Origin: JABFSM01 sp963762545
GTDB lineage: Bacteria > Gemmatimonadota > Gemmatimonadetes > Gemmatimonadales > GWC2-71-9
Assembly (NCBI GenBank): GCA_963762545.1
Contig: CAVXLC010000001.1
Span: 62,001 to 126,000, forward strand
Reading direction: 5' to 3'
DNA: 64,000 bases
Part shown: positions 15,802-24,541 of the stretch, piece by piece
How the letters are laid out: every line of letters starts with the position of its first letter
Position numbering within the stretch: the stretch's first letter is position 1
Notes under the pieces: generated by a model
What the model saw: the letters and a program-made list of their open reading frames with translations, nothing else
Databases searched by the model: none
What the model was told of the DNA's origin: nothing
Position numbers and translations under genes: made by a program

Positions 15802-16274
15802 CCCGCGAACCCAAGAGGCCTTCGTCATCGCCGGACCAGGAGATCCGCTCCTTCCTGGCCAAGTACACTCCGGAAATCGCCCGGTTTGGCCGGGAGGCTC
15901 GGGCGAAGATGCGCAAGCTGCTTCCCGGTGGCATCGAATTCGTCTACGACAACTACAACGGGCTGGTGTTCGGGTATGGTCCCACTGAGCGACCCTCGGA
16001 GGCGGTGCTCTCCTTGCTCCTGGTCCCGCGCTGGGTGACGCTCTGTTTCCTGAAGGGAGCCACGATGCCCGATCCCAGGAAGCTGCTCAAGGGTGGCGGC
16101 AACGTGGTGCGCAGTATTCGTCTCCAGGCCGCCACGGATCTCGATTCGCCGGACATCCGGCAACTCATCGGGCGCGCCGTCGTCATGGCGTCGCCGCCGT
16201 TTCCGGGAACCTCTCGGTTTCGCACGATCATCAAGTCGGTTTCGGCCAAGCAACGGCCGCGTCGGCCGGCCTGA
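15798..16274 (+). CDS. DUF1801-like protein
   Basis: 158 residues. Shows the DUF1801 features: EIRSFLAKYTPEIARFGREARAKMRKLLPG, then FVYDNYNGLVFGYGP, CFLKGATMPDPRKLLKGGGN and the C-terminal VRSIRL ... SPDIRQLIGRA. Function unknown; cytoplasmic. The ATG overlaps the upstream stop (ATGA). Confidence 0.82.
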   Translation: MTREPKRPSSSPDQEIRSFLAKYTPEIARFGREARAKMRKLLPGGIEFVYDNYNGLVFGYGPTERPSEAVLSLLLVPRWVTLCFLKGATMPDPRKLLKGGGNVVRSIRLQAATDLDSPDIRQLIGRAVVMASPPFPGTSRFRTIIKSVSAKQRPRRPA

Positions 16275-16288
16275 GCGCTCCGACTCCG

Positions 16289-17092
16289 ATGACCGGTTCC
16301 GCGCCGATCCCGATCCCGCTCCTGCTCCTCGTGAGCCTGGCCCTGGCCGGGGGATGCCGGGCGCGGGAGGCGTCGCCTCCGCGGGTCGGATACCAGGTCG
16401 TTCGCACCTTCCCGCACGATCCTGCCGCCTATACCCAGGGCCTGGTGTATTCCGATACGATGCTCTACGAAAGCACCGGGCTCTACGGGCATTCCGATGT
16501 TCGGGTGGTGGACCTGGCCACCGGCCGGGTCCGGAAGTCGGTGCCCCTATCGGGAAAGCGGTTCGGCGAAGGCCTGGCGCTCCTGGCGGGACGGCTCTAC
16601 CAACTCACCTGGCAATCCCAGCTCGGCTATGTCTACGATGCCGGCACGCTGGCTCCGGTGGATTCCTTCCGTTACTACGGCCAGGGGTGGGGACTCGCGA
16701 CCGACGGTGTGAGCCTGATCATGAGCGATGGGAGTGACACGCTCCGCTTTCTGGACCCCGGCACCTTTCAGGTGACTCGCCGGCTGCCCGTCTCCTTCTC
16801 GACGGGGGCGCCCGCCACCCGCCTCAACGAGCTGGAGTACATCGACGGCGAGCTCTTCGCCAACGTCTACCAGAGCGACTGGATCGTCCGCATCGACCCC
16901 CGCACCGGCCTGATCCGCGAAGTGCTCGATCTCGCGGCTTTGACCGCGGAGGCCAGGGCGCGATCGCCCATGGAGGAGGTGCTCAACGGGATCGCCTTCG
17001 ATCGGCGCACCGGGCATCTCCTGGTCACCGGCAAGCGCTGGGGGACTCTCTTCGAGATCTCGCTCCAGAATCCTCCCGGCATCCGGCCGTAG
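16289..17092 (+). CDS. Glutaminyl-peptide cyclotransferase (lipoprotein)
   Basis: 267 residues. Bacterial type glutaminyl cyclase, which converts N-terminal Gln to pyroglutamate, folded as a five-bladed beta-propeller. Motifs: FPHDPAAYTQGLVY, LYESTGLYGHSDVRV, GEGLALL, TWQSQLGYVYD, YYGQGWGLATDG, LNELEYIDGELFANVYQSD and EEVLNGIAFD, all diagnostic. The N-terminus has a signal peptide with lipobox LAGGC (Cys23), so the mature enzyme is likely lipid-anchored outside the cytoplasm. Confidence 0.92.
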   Translation: MTGSAPIPIPLLLLVSLALAGGCRAREASPPRVGYQVVRTFPHDPAAYTQGLVYSDTMLYESTGLYGHSDVRVVDLATGRVRKSVPLSGKRFGEGLALLAGRLYQLTWQSQLGYVYDAGTLAPVDSFRYYGQGWGLATDGVSLIMSDGSDTLRFLDPGTFQVTRRLPVSFSTGAPATRLNELEYIDGELFANVYQSDWIVRIDPRTGLIREVLDLAALTAEARARSPMEEVLNGIAFDRRTGHLLVTGKRWGTLFEISLQNPPGIRP

Positions 17093-17175
17093 CCTCGAGG
17101 CGGGCGCCGCCGCTTCACCCTTGACCCGGGACCGTCGGACCGGCAATGTACCTGAGTCCGCCACCGAAGCCCGCC

Positions 17176-17778
17176 ATGTCTCGACGCGCAACGCTTCCCC
17201 TGATCACGCTGGTCCTGGTTGCCGGATGTGATGGCACCTACGGCGCCGCTCCGGTGCCACCCCCGCCGCCGCCCGCGCCGGTGATGGTCACGGTGGGGCC
17301 GGACGATGCGACGATCGTATCGGGCGGCAAGCTGCAGTATCAGGCCATTTCCACCAGCACGGTGGCCAGCTGGGAATGGTCGCTTTCCGACCCGGGGTAC
17401 GGCACCATTTCCCCGGATGGGGTGCTTCTGGCCGGCCAGCCCGGCGCATTCCAGGTGCGGGCCTGCGCCTCGAACGCGCCGAGCATCTGCGGGGCGGTGG
17501 CGGCCGCGATCATCGCGGTCCCCGCGTCCGGCGGTGCCCCCACCGTGACGGTCACGCCCGAAGCCACCACGGTGTCGACCGGACAAATGGTGGAATTCAT
17601 GGTGACCGCCAGCAACTTCGTCGCCCCCGGGTGGACCTGGCTGGCTCTCGACAACGCGACCGCCACCATCACGCCGGCCGGTCTCCTGACCGCGCGGCGG
17701 GCCGGGGTCACCGTCGTGGTGGCCTGCGCCACGAATCAGCCCCACTTCTGCGGATCGGCCCAGGTTCGCGTCCAGTAG
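17176..17778 (+). CDS. Lipoprotein with two Ig-like (BIG2-type) repeats
   Basis: 200 residues from ATG 17176; an upstream in-frame ATG at 17146 is less likely because it precedes the signal peptide. A signal peptide ends in LVAGC (lipobox), then a Pro-rich linker (VPPPPPPAP), then two about 85-residue repeats. Each repeat has a VTVxPxxATxVSxGxxxxF/Y start and a TITPxGLL/TISPDGVLLA turn, and each closes with ACATN or ACASN and a C..CGSA/CGAV pair. This is the BIG2 immunoglobulin-like fold common in surface proteins. Function unknown. Confidence 0.75.
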   Translation: MSRRATLPLITLVLVAGCDGTYGAAPVPPPPPPAPVMVTVGPDDATIVSGGKLQYQAISTSTVASWEWSLSDPGYGTISPDGVLLAGQPGAFQVRACASNAPSICGAVAAAIIAVPASGGAPTVTVTPEATTVSTGQMVEFMVTASNFVAPGWTWLALDNATATITPAGLLTARRAGVTVVVACATNQPHFCGSAQVRVQ

Positions 17779-17902
17779 ACCGGCCGACCTCGCGCGGCGC
17801 CGGTTCGCGGTACACCGCTCGCTCCATTCACGACGCCTCGTGCGCTGGCCCCCGGGACGGCAGCGGGGTACTGTTGGGTCATTCCCTCGCCCGCAGAGCC
17901 CG

Positions 17903-18604
17903 ATGCCGAAGATGGCCGACGCCCTGATCTACTATGTGGTCTTTCTGTTCTCGACCACATTGCACGAGGCGGCCCACGCCTGGGCGGGACACCGGCAGGG
18001 GGACCCCACCGCGTTTCACGGGGGCCAGGTCTCGCTCAATCCGCTTCCGCATATCCGTCGCGAGCCGATCGGGATGGTCCTCCTGCCACTGATCTCCGCG
18101 ATTGCCTCGGGATGGCCGATCGGATTCGCCAGCGCGCCGTACGATCCGGCCTGGGCGCTCCGATACCCCAGGCGGTCGGCGCTCATGTCGCTGGCGGGGC
18201 CCGCCTCGAATTTCCTGCTGGTGCTCCTCTCCGTGCTGCTGCTCCGGGTTGGGCAGATGGCCGGCTTGCTGCTGCCGCCGGACCATATCAGCTTCGGCCA
18301 CGTGACGGCCGCGGTCGGCGGGGGCTGGGTGGACAGCGTGGCCTTCCTGGTCGGCGCGGTGTTCTCCATGAACCTGTTGCTGGCCACCTTCAACCTCCTG
18401 CCGGTACCTCCGCTCGACGGGAGCGCGGTGGTGCCGCTGTTTCTCACCGAGGGCACGGGGCGGAAGTACCTGCAAACCCTGTGGCGCTTGCGGGGACTCG
18501 GGTTGATCGGGTTGTTCTTCGCCTGGCAGCTGTTCGGGTACGGGTTCAACCGGCTCTTTCTGAGCGCGGTGGGCCTGCTCTATCCCGGCGTCAGTTATCA
18601 GTGA
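17903..18604 (+). CDS. Site-2 protease family (M50) membrane metalloprotease
   Basis: 233 residues. Zinc ligands HEAAH at residues 21-25 and the third ligand in LLPVPPLDGS near residue 170 are intact. There are about six membrane segments, and no PDZ domain, so it is of the short S2P/RseP-like M50B group. These cut substrates within membranes; the target is unknown. Its stop overlaps the next gene start by one base. Confidence 0.9.
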   Translation: MPKMADALIYYVVFLFSTTLHEAAHAWAGHRQGDPTAFHGGQVSLNPLPHIRREPIGMVLLPLISAIASGWPIGFASAPYDPAWALRYPRRSALMSLAGPASNFLLVLLSVLLLRVGQMAGLLLPPDHISFGHVTAAVGGGWVDSVAFLVGAVFSMNLLLATFNLLPVPPLDGSAVVPLFLTEGTGRKYLQTLWRLRGLGLIGLFFAWQLFGYGFNRLFLSAVGLLYPGVSYQ

Positions 18605-19350
18605 TGCAGGACCACGTCGTGGTGATCACCGGGGCAAGCGGCGGCATCGGCGCCGCGCTGGCGGAGCTGCTGGGGAGTCGCGGCGCGTGGCTGGTCCTGG
18701 TGGCGCGCCGGGAGGACGCGCTCCGGGCCGTGGTGTCGCGGTGCCAGGGACGGGCCCACGCCGTCGTGGCCGACGTCACCCGGCGGGACGAGGTTCGCCG
18801 GGTGGTGCGGGAGGCGCTGAGCCGCTTCGGACACATCGATGTCTGGGTCAACAACGTCGGGCAGGGCATCACCCGATCGCCGTCGCAGCTCACCGACGAC
18901 GATATCGACGCCATGATGCGGATCAACGTCAAGACGGCGCTCTACGGGATCCAGGAAGTGCTCCCGCACTTCAAGGAGCGGGGAACCGGGCAGGTGGTGA
19001 ACATCTCCTCGATGCTGGGGCGGATTCCCCTCGCCCCGTTTCGTTCGGCGTATACCGCCTCGAAGCATTACCTCAACGCGCTCATCGCAAGCTTCCGCAC
19101 CGAGGTCCAGCAGACCCATCCCCATATCCAGTTCTCGCTGGTGTCACCCGGAGTGGTGCGCACCGAGTTCGGGCGGAACGCCCTGCATGGCGGGCCCGAT
19201 TCCCGTCAGCTGCCCAATTCCCAGAGTGTCGAGGAAGTGGCCGAGGTGGTCGCCGGGGTGATCGAGTCGCGCCGGCCGGACGTCTACACCAGCAAGGGCT
19301 CCCACGATCGGGTGGTCGGGTATTTCGGCTCGATCGGCACGGACCCCTGA
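18604..19350 (+). CDS. SDR family NAD(P)-dependent oxidoreductase
   Basis: 248 residues. Rossmann motif TGASGGIG (residues 9-16), the NNVG motif in VWVNNVGQG, catalytic Ser in NISSMLG, and YTASK as the Tyr-xxx-Lys pair, so all catalytic positions are present. The short ARR after beta-strand 2 favours NADP. Substrate unknown; it belongs to the classical, short-chain type. It shares one base with the M50 gene stop. Confidence 0.92.
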   Translation: MQDHVVVITGASGGIGAALAELLGSRGAWLVLVARREDALRAVVSRCQGRAHAVVADVTRRDEVRRVVREALSRFGHIDVWVNNVGQGITRSPSQLTDDDIDAMMRINVKTALYGIQEVLPHFKERGTGQVVNISSMLGRIPLAPFRSAYTASKHYLNALIASFRTEVQQTHPHIQFSLVSPGVVRTEFGRNALHGGPDSRQLPNSQSVEEVAEVVAGVIESRRPDVYTSKGSHDRVVGYFGSIGTDP

Positions 19351-19400
19351 CGGCAGGAGACTCCTGTCCGACGCCAAGAGCCGTCGTCATCTCGGACCGG

Positions 19401-19874
19401 ATGCAGCGGCGCTACCGGTACGTTCTCACGGAACCGGCGGGTCGGAACTTCGATCCCGATTTCGTGCCCGACCTTACCCCGCCGCAGATGCTCCGGCTCG
19501 GCGTATTCGGGGGGAAGTACCTGACCGATTGCCGGAAGGAGTTTCCGGCCAGCTGGTTCCGGGGCGCCAGGCTCAGCCCGGGCCGGCGCGATCCGACGCT
19601 CAACTGCTTCGGGGTGAACGCGTCGCAGCCGCTCTCGGTATGGCGCGAGAAGGGCTGGATCCATCCCGAGGATCCGCGGGGCTGGTTCCAGTGGTACTGC
19701 CGGTACTATCGTGGGCGACGCGGCCCCGACGATGCGCGGCAGATCAGGCGCTGGAAGGCGATGCAACGCCACATCGCGCAGATCCGGCTGGGCTGCGTGG
19801 CCGGAGATCTGCGCTGCCGTCGCCGGCAACGTCAGGCGCTGCTGCACTGGGCGTATGACAGCCGGAAGGTGTGA
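19401..19874 (+). CDS. Conserved basic, Cys/Trp-rich protein of unknown function
   Basis: 157 residues from ATG 19401. Sequence features: RRYRYVLTEPAGRNFDPDFVPDLTPPQMLRLGVFGGKYLTD, FPASWF, a Pro-rich turn, then WREKGWIHPEDPRGWFQWYCRYYRGRR and a basic C-terminus with two Cys and an HWAYDSRKV end. The pI is very high. I recognise it only as a member of a widespread uncharacterised group found in bacteria and fungi. No signal peptide or membrane segment. Confidence 0.7.
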   Translation: MQRRYRYVLTEPAGRNFDPDFVPDLTPPQMLRLGVFGGKYLTDCRKEFPASWFRGARLSPGRRDPTLNCFGVNASQPLSVWREKGWIHPEDPRGWFQWYCRYYRGRRGPDDARQIRRWKAMQRHIAQIRLGCVAGDLRCRRRQRQALLHWAYDSRKV

Positions 19875-19946
19875 ACCCCGCTGTTCGGGATGGCTGACGG
19901 AGCCGCCGGCTGGCCGCCGCGCCGCCCAACTGAACCCCGAGGAGCC

Positions 19947-20570
19947 ATGACGCCTGTTGCGAAGGTCAGCCCGTTCCGGCCGCATCCCTGGCATGGCCTC
20001 GATGTCGGCCCCGAGCCGCCCGACGTGCTCAACGCCTTCATCGAGATCACCCCCTTCGATCTGATGAAGTACGAAGTGGACAAGGCCTCGGGGTATCTCC
20101 GCATCGACCGGCCGCAGCGCAGCTCCTCGCAGCCGCCGAGCCTCTACGGCTTCGTGCCGAGAACCTACTGCCACGATCGGGTGTGCCGCCTGGCGCCGAC
20201 CGCCACGCGGGGAGACGGCGATCCGCTGGACATCTGCGTGCTCAGCGAGCGGGCCATCGCGCGCAACGAGATCCTGGTGCGGGCCCGGGTCATCGGGGGG
20301 CTGCAGATGATCGACGGCGGGGAGGCGGACGACAAGATCATCGCGGTGCTGGAGAACGACTACGTGTGGGGAACCGCGCGCAACATCGGCGACGTTCCGC
20401 CGGTGCTGGTCGAGCGACTGCAGCACTACTTCCTCACCTACAAGCTCGTGCCGGGCGAGCCGGTGCACGCGACCATCGGAAAGATCTACGGCCTGGCGCA
20501 CGCCCGCCGGGTGGTGCGCGCCGCGATGGCCGACTATGCCGAGGCGTTCGCGCCGCCGGGCACCACCTAG
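19947..20570 (+). CDS. ppa: Inorganic pyrophosphatase (family I)
   Basis: 207 residues from ATG 19947, with GAGGAG just upstream; an in-frame ATG at 19890 extends it without family similarity. The family I active-site signatures are MKYEVDKASGYLRIDRP and the metal-binding DGDPLDICVLSE. Also present are YGFVPRTYC and DDKIIAVLEND. The enzyme hydrolyses PPi to drive biosynthesis. The C-terminal GKIYGLAHARRVVRAAMADY is typical of the longer bacterial form. Its last 4 bases overlap the 3' end of the opposite-strand gene. Confidence 0.93.
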   Translation: MTPVAKVSPFRPHPWHGLDVGPEPPDVLNAFIEITPFDLMKYEVDKASGYLRIDRPQRSSSQPPSLYGFVPRTYCHDRVCRLAPTATRGDGDPLDICVLSERAIARNEILVRARVIGGLQMIDGGEADDKIIAVLENDYVWGTARNIGDVPPVLVERLQHYFLTYKLVPGEPVHATIGKIYGLAHARRVVRAAMADYAEAFAPPGTT

Positions 20571-21118
20571 AACGCGATTGACACTCCCAGGCTGAATCCG
20601 CCGGCCCCCCCGCCGGGGGTGCCCTCCACCCGAGGCAGCCAGGCGCGGGTCCAGATCTTCCGCGGGCTCAAGGCCCCAATGGCGGCCCCCGCCGCGAGAC
20701 CCACCCCCCCGAGCACGGCGGCGTTTCTGAGCGCTACCGGGCGATGGATGAAGCAAAGTACGTCGTTGCCGGTGCACGACGGCCCGGTCAAGGTGGCCAC
20801 GAACCCGGCCGACAGCACGCCGATCAGCGCCCCGATGGTGGCCCCGCGCAGCACCGCGGGCTGATGTCCAGTGAGGACCATGAGCTGGCTCTCGCTCGAT
20901 CGGCCGTAGAGCCGGGACCCGCCCCCCACGCTGGGGCGGAGGGTCAGGGTGTCGCCCGCGATCCCGACAACGGTTCCATCGAATCGGGGAAGGTACTTGC
21001 CGTTCCCGGCCGGAAGGCGGAGCCGGACCTTCTGCCCCAGCGCGACGACCGGGGGAGTTTGCGCGAAGAGCGGGAGGACCGGCGCGCTCATGGCTGCCAG
21101 CAGGAGGAGCCACCGCAT
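20567..21118 (-). CDS. Secreted protein of unknown function with glycine-zipper segments
   Basis: 183 residues from ATG at 21118 (an in-frame GTG at 21139 is possible). A signal peptide ends near LPLFAQT. A beta-rich part follows (LGQKVRLRLPAGNGKYLPRFDGTVVGIAGDTLTLRP), then two Gly/Ala-rich hydrophobic stretches (ATIGALIGVLSAGFVATL and VLGGVGLAAGAAIGALSP), like a glycine-zipper membrane hairpin. Two Cys (SCTGNDVLC) may pair. Its 3' end overlaps the pyrophosphatase gene by 4 bases. No family recognised. Confidence 0.6.
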   Translation of the reverse strand: MRWLLLLAAMSAPVLPLFAQTPPVVALGQKVRLRLPAGNGKYLPRFDGTVVGIAGDTLTLRPSVGGGSRLYGRSSESQLMVLTGHQPAVLRGATIGALIGVLSAGFVATLTGPSCTGNDVLCFIHRPVALRNAAVLGGVGLAAGAAIGALSPRKIWTRAWLPRVEGTPGGGAGGFSLGVSIAF

Positions 21119-21230
21119 GAGCTGTCCAGTGGGGATCACTGACGAAGCAACAGCCTCCCTCGGGCCGCGTCAAGTGCGGCACGGCGTCCCGGCGTGGCGT
21201 CCCCTTCACCGCACCGGTAGGTTTTGGCGC

Positions 21231-21821
21231 ATGGACACCAGGCGGCTGGAAGCGTTCAGCGATGGCGTGCTCGCCATTCTCATCACCATCATGGTCCTGG
21301 AGCTCCGGGTGCCGCATGGCACCGACCTCGCCTCCCTCGCGCCGCTGCTCTGGGTCTTTCTCAGCTACGTCCTGAGTTTCCTGTACCTCGGCATCTACTG
21401 GAGCAACCATCACCACCTGATGTTCGTCGCCCACCGCGTGAACGGCGCCGTCCTCTGGGCCAATCTTCACCTGCTGTTCTGGCTGTCCCTGGTTCCGTTC
21501 GTCACCGGGTGGATGGGTGAAAATCACTTCGCCGCGGTGCCGACCGCTCTCTATGGAACCGTGCTGCTCATGGCCGCCCTGGCCTATTGGGTCCTGGTGC
21601 GCGTGATGCTTCGGGCCCACGGCAGGGAATCCCTGCTCTCCCGGGCGGTCGGGAACGATCTGAAGGGCAACCTGTCGCCGGTGATCTACCTCATCGCGAT
21701 CGCCTCCGCGTTCTGGCGGCAATGGCTTGCGGGATTGCTGTACGTGGTGGTCGCGCTCATCTGGCTGGTGCCCGATCGCCGGATGGAGCGGGCGCTCGCC
21801 GCCGAGCGGCCGGAGCCATGA
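21231..21821 (+). CDS. TMEM175/DUF1211-like potassium channel protein
   Basis: 196 residues with six membrane helices. The signature (R/K)xxxFSDGVLAI is at RRLEAFSDGVLAILITIMVLE. A second conserved section is YLGIYWSNHHHLM, and the tail has the typical R.M...L. It resembles bacterial TMEM175 homologues, which form K+-selective tetramers. It is transcribed with its own start, 113 bases away from the divergent reverse gene. Confidence 0.88.
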   Translation: MDTRRLEAFSDGVLAILITIMVLELRVPHGTDLASLAPLLWVFLSYVLSFLYLGIYWSNHHHLMFVAHRVNGAVLWANLHLLFWLSLVPFVTGWMGENHFAAVPTALYGTVLLMAALAYWVLVRVMLRAHGRESLLSRAVGNDLKGNLSPVIYLIAIASAFWRQWLAGLLYVVVALIWLVPDRRMERALAAERPEP

Positions 21822-21864
21822 ACCGGGTGCTGCAGCCGCTGCCCGGGTTCTGGATTCTCCTCCG

Positions 21865-22422
21865 ATGACCCCGAAGGCCTCCCTGACCCGCTACGTCGCC
21901 TTTCTCCGGGCCATCAACGTGGGCGGCCACGTGGTGAAGATGGACCGCCTGCGGAGTCTGTTCGAGGCGCTGGGCTTCTTCGGGGTGAAGACCTTCATCG
22001 CCAGCGGCAATGTCCTGTTCGATTCGGCGGCGCGCGATGCGGCCGCCCTGGAAACCCGCATTGCCGGTCATCTCGAGTTGGCGCTGGGATACGAGGTGGC
22101 GACGTTCGTTCGCAGCGCGCTCGAGGTGAAGCGGATCGCGGAGCGGACGCCGTTTCCCGCCGCCGCCACTGCGACCCCCGGCGCGAGGGTGTACATCGGA
22201 TTGTTCCCGACGCCTCTGGGGCCGGCCGCGCGCAAGACCGTTCTGACCTTTCGGACCGACGTGGACGACTTTCATGCCGAGCAGCGGGAGCTGTACTGGC
22301 TGTGCCGGGTCCCGATGCTCGAGTCCAGGGTTTCCTATGCCCGTCTGGAAAAGGCGCTGGGCAACCGGGGCACGTTCCGGAACGCCAACACCATTCGGCG
22401 CATCGCGGCGCTCCTGCCCTGA
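21865..22422 (+). CDS. DUF1697 domain protein
   Basis: 185 residues from ATG 21865. Signature motifs: YVAFLRAINVGGHVVKMDRLRSLFEALGF, VKTFIASGNVLFDS, then VATFVRSALEVKRI and the C-terminal ALGNRGTFRNANTIRRIAALL, the latter almost invariant in this family. Function unknown; cytoplasmic. Confidence 0.92.
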   Translation: MTPKASLTRYVAFLRAINVGGHVVKMDRLRSLFEALGFFGVKTFIASGNVLFDSAARDAAALETRIAGHLELALGYEVATFVRSALEVKRIAERTPFPAAATATPGARVYIGLFPTPLGPAARKTVLTFRTDVDDFHAEQRELYWLCRVPMLESRVSYARLEKALGNRGTFRNANTIRRIAALLP

Positions 22423-22433
22423 CGATCGAGCGT

Positions 22434-23198
22434 ATGGAGAGAGTCCTCGTCCTCGTGCTGGCCGCCGGCCTGCTGCTGGTAACCCGCGAGTGGCTGGTGC
22501 TCCGCGCCCGCCAGCGCCAACGCGGGCTGTTCCGGCGGTGGCCGATTCCCAGGGTGCCGGTGGAGCGGCTCGACCCGAGGTTCCAGCCCGATGAGCTCGG
22601 ACCCACCCGCGCCGCCGAAGTGACCTACGTCGGGCGGGGGACCATCAGGGTTCCGGGCGGAACCTCCGACACCGAGGCGTGGATCCTGGCCGTCCTGGCC
22701 CGGGATGCCCGACGTCTCTTCGAGTTCGGCACCTGCACCGGGAAGACCGCCTACCTCTGGGCGAAGAATCAGCCGGATGGCGGGACCGTGACGACGCTGA
22801 CCCTCGCGCCCGGCCAGGTCGGGTCCTATCAATCGGTGCCGGGAGACGACCCCACTGCCCAGGCCTACGCGCGGGAGGAGTCCCGCTTCACCCGCTTCCT
22901 CTACACCGGCACCGAGGCCGAAGCGCGGGTGGTCCAGCTCTATGGGGACAGCAAGTCATTCGACCCCACTCCGTTCGCCGCCGCGTGCGATGTCGTATTC
23001 GTGGACGGGTCCCACGCCTATTCCTATGTGGTGAGCGACTCCGCCAAGGCGCTCGCCATGGTGCGCCCGGGAGGGCTGGTGCTCTGGCACGACTACTCGC
23101 CGGAATGCCCCGGCGTATTCCGGGCGCTGAACGAGCTGGCCACCCGCATACCGCTGCTGCACATCCAGGGCACCACCCTGGTGGCGTTCCGGAAGTGA
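22434..23198 (+). CDS. Membrane-anchored class I SAM-dependent methyltransferase
   Basis: 254 residues from ATG 22434. The first 17 residues are hydrophobic (VLVLVLAAGLLLV), so the protein is probably anchored in the membrane. The catalytic domain is Methyltransf_24 type: LFEFGTCTGKTAYLWAKN (motif I region), DVVFVDGSHAYSYVVSD and LVLWHDYSPECPGVFRAL. Substrate unknown; such proteins are often involved in surface polysaccharide or lipid modification. Confidence 0.82.
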   Translation: MERVLVLVLAAGLLLVTREWLVLRARQRQRGLFRRWPIPRVPVERLDPRFQPDELGPTRAAEVTYVGRGTIRVPGGTSDTEAWILAVLARDARRLFEFGTCTGKTAYLWAKNQPDGGTVTTLTLAPGQVGSYQSVPGDDPTAQAYAREESRFTRFLYTGTEAEARVVQLYGDSKSFDPTPFAAACDVVFVDGSHAYSYVVSDSAKALAMVRPGGLVLWHDYSPECPGVFRALNELATRIPLLHIQGTTLVAFRK

Positions 23199-23236
23199 AT
23201 GCCGTACTATGGCATCGAGTGCCACAGGAGCCAGCG

Positions 23237-23536
23237 GTGACCGCGATCGAGCTCGATCCCTACGTCGTCGATACCCTGATGCCCGACCTGGTGGGCCACG
23301 ATCGCCAGCCCTCCGCGTTCCTGGTCTATCTCCTCTTGTGGCGGCTCACCCATGGCGCGGGCGCGGCGGCGCTGCAAGTTCCCCTGCGCGATCTCGCCGC
23401 GGGCACCGGCCTGTCGAAGCGGGCGGTCCAGGAGGCGCTGGCCCGGCTCATCCGGCGGCGCCTCGTGGACGCGGTGCGGGAAGGCGCCACCGCCGTGGCG
23501 GTGTATACGGTACTCCAACCCTGGCGGCGCAAGTGA
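23237..23536 (+). CDS. Small winged-helix/HTH protein
   Basis: 99 residues from GTG 23237, after CAGGAG. The sequence has LVYLLLWRLTHG, then LRDLAAGTGLSKRAVQEALARLIRRRLVDAVREGATAVAVYTVL, a helix-turn-helix followed by a beta hairpin wing, as in MarR-like and replication-type winged-helix proteins. It is likely a DNA-binding regulator. It lies just before the alpha/beta hydrolase gene (12-base gap), which may be a target. Confidence 0.7.
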   Translation: MTAIELDPYVVDTLMPDLVGHDRQPSAFLVYLLLWRLTHGAGAAALQVPLRDLAAGTGLSKRAVQEALARLIRRRLVDAVREGATAVAVYTVLQPWRRK

Positions 23537-23547
23537 TACGAGGCACC

Positions 23548-24510
23548 ATGTTCGTCTTTCGCTCCGTGCTCGGCGCGCTCGTTCTCACCGGATCCCTGGC
23601 GCGCACCGGCACCACCCAGGCTCACCGTCCGGTCCGCGAGGGTTACGTCACCACGTCGGATTCCGCGCGCCTCTACTATCGCATCGTGGGAACCGGACCC
23701 GACACCCTCATCGCGATTCACGGTGGGCCCGGGGTCGACCTCGAGAGCATCGCCGCGGACTTCGCGCCGCTGACCGCGCGGCACGTGGTGGTGTTCTACG
23801 ACCAGCGCGGCACCGGAAAATCGGAGCTGCCGGCGGATACGCTCCGCCTGGTCGTGGCGCGGCAGATCGCCGACCTGGATGAGGTCCGCACCCGGCTCGG
23901 ACTGGGGCGGGTGACGCTGGTGGCCCATTCGTACGGGCCGCTGCTGGCCGCGTCCTACGCGCTGGCGCACCCCGAGGCGGTGCGGCGCATGGTGTTCTTC
24001 GGTCCGGTGCCGCCGCGCCGGGGCGATTTCTGGCGCCGATTCGCGGCCAACGTACGGCCTCGGCTCGACAGCGCCGACGGGGTTCGTATGGCCGATGCCA
24101 ACCGGCGGATGGCCGATCCCGCGGCGGATGCGCGGGCCGCCTGCCGCGACCTCTGGGCCGTCGCCCTCAAGCCCCGCCTGGCCGATCCGGCCCGGACCCA
24201 GCGGCTCATCCGCTCCGATCTCTGCGCCTCCGACCCCCGGGGGATTCGCTACGGGCTCATCACCACCAATCGCGTCGTCATGGCCTCCTATGGCGACTGG
24301 GATCTCCGGGACCGGCTCCGGCACCTGGACATCCCGACGCTGGTGGTGCACGGAGAACAGGAAGCCATCCCCATGGATCTGGTGGAGGAGTGGGTCACCT
24401 CGCTGCCCCGGGCGGAGCTGCTCAAGGTGCCCGGCGCCGCGCACTTCACTTACGTGGAGCAGCCGGCGCTGGTGTGGCCCGCGGTCGAGAAATTCCTGGC
24501 CAAACCCTGA
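23548..24510 (+). CDS. Secreted alpha/beta hydrolase, proline-iminopeptidase-like
   Basis: 320 residues with signal peptide (to about TTQAH). S33-type features: AIHGGPGVDLE (oxyanion hole), YDQRGTGKSELP and the nucleophile Ser128 in VAHSYGPLLA. The C-terminal part has LVVHGEQEAIPMDL with the acid and AAHFTYVEQP with the His. It likely hydrolyses a small peptide or ester outside the cytoplasm. It follows the HTH gene by 11 bases. Confidence 0.88.
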   Translation: MFVFRSVLGALVLTGSLARTGTTQAHRPVREGYVTTSDSARLYYRIVGTGPDTLIAIHGGPGVDLESIAADFAPLTARHVVVFYDQRGTGKSELPADTLRLVVARQIADLDEVRTRLGLGRVTLVAHSYGPLLAASYALAHPEAVRRMVFFGPVPPRRGDFWRRFAANVRPRLDSADGVRMADANRRMADPAADARAACRDLWAVALKPRLADPARTQRLIRSDLCASDPRGIRYGLITTNRVVMASYGDWDLRDRLRHLDIPTLVVHGEQEAIPMDLVEEWVTSLPRAELLKVPGAAHFTYVEQPALVWPAVEKFLAKP

Positions 24511-24541
24511 AGCCGCTGTCCGGCCGGTCTCCTCTGTCGCG

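Noticed and set aside
19284..21722. 812-residue reverse-strand open frame
   Set aside because: Spans several well-supported forward genes (SDR end, pyrophosphatase and others) and has low-complexity composition.
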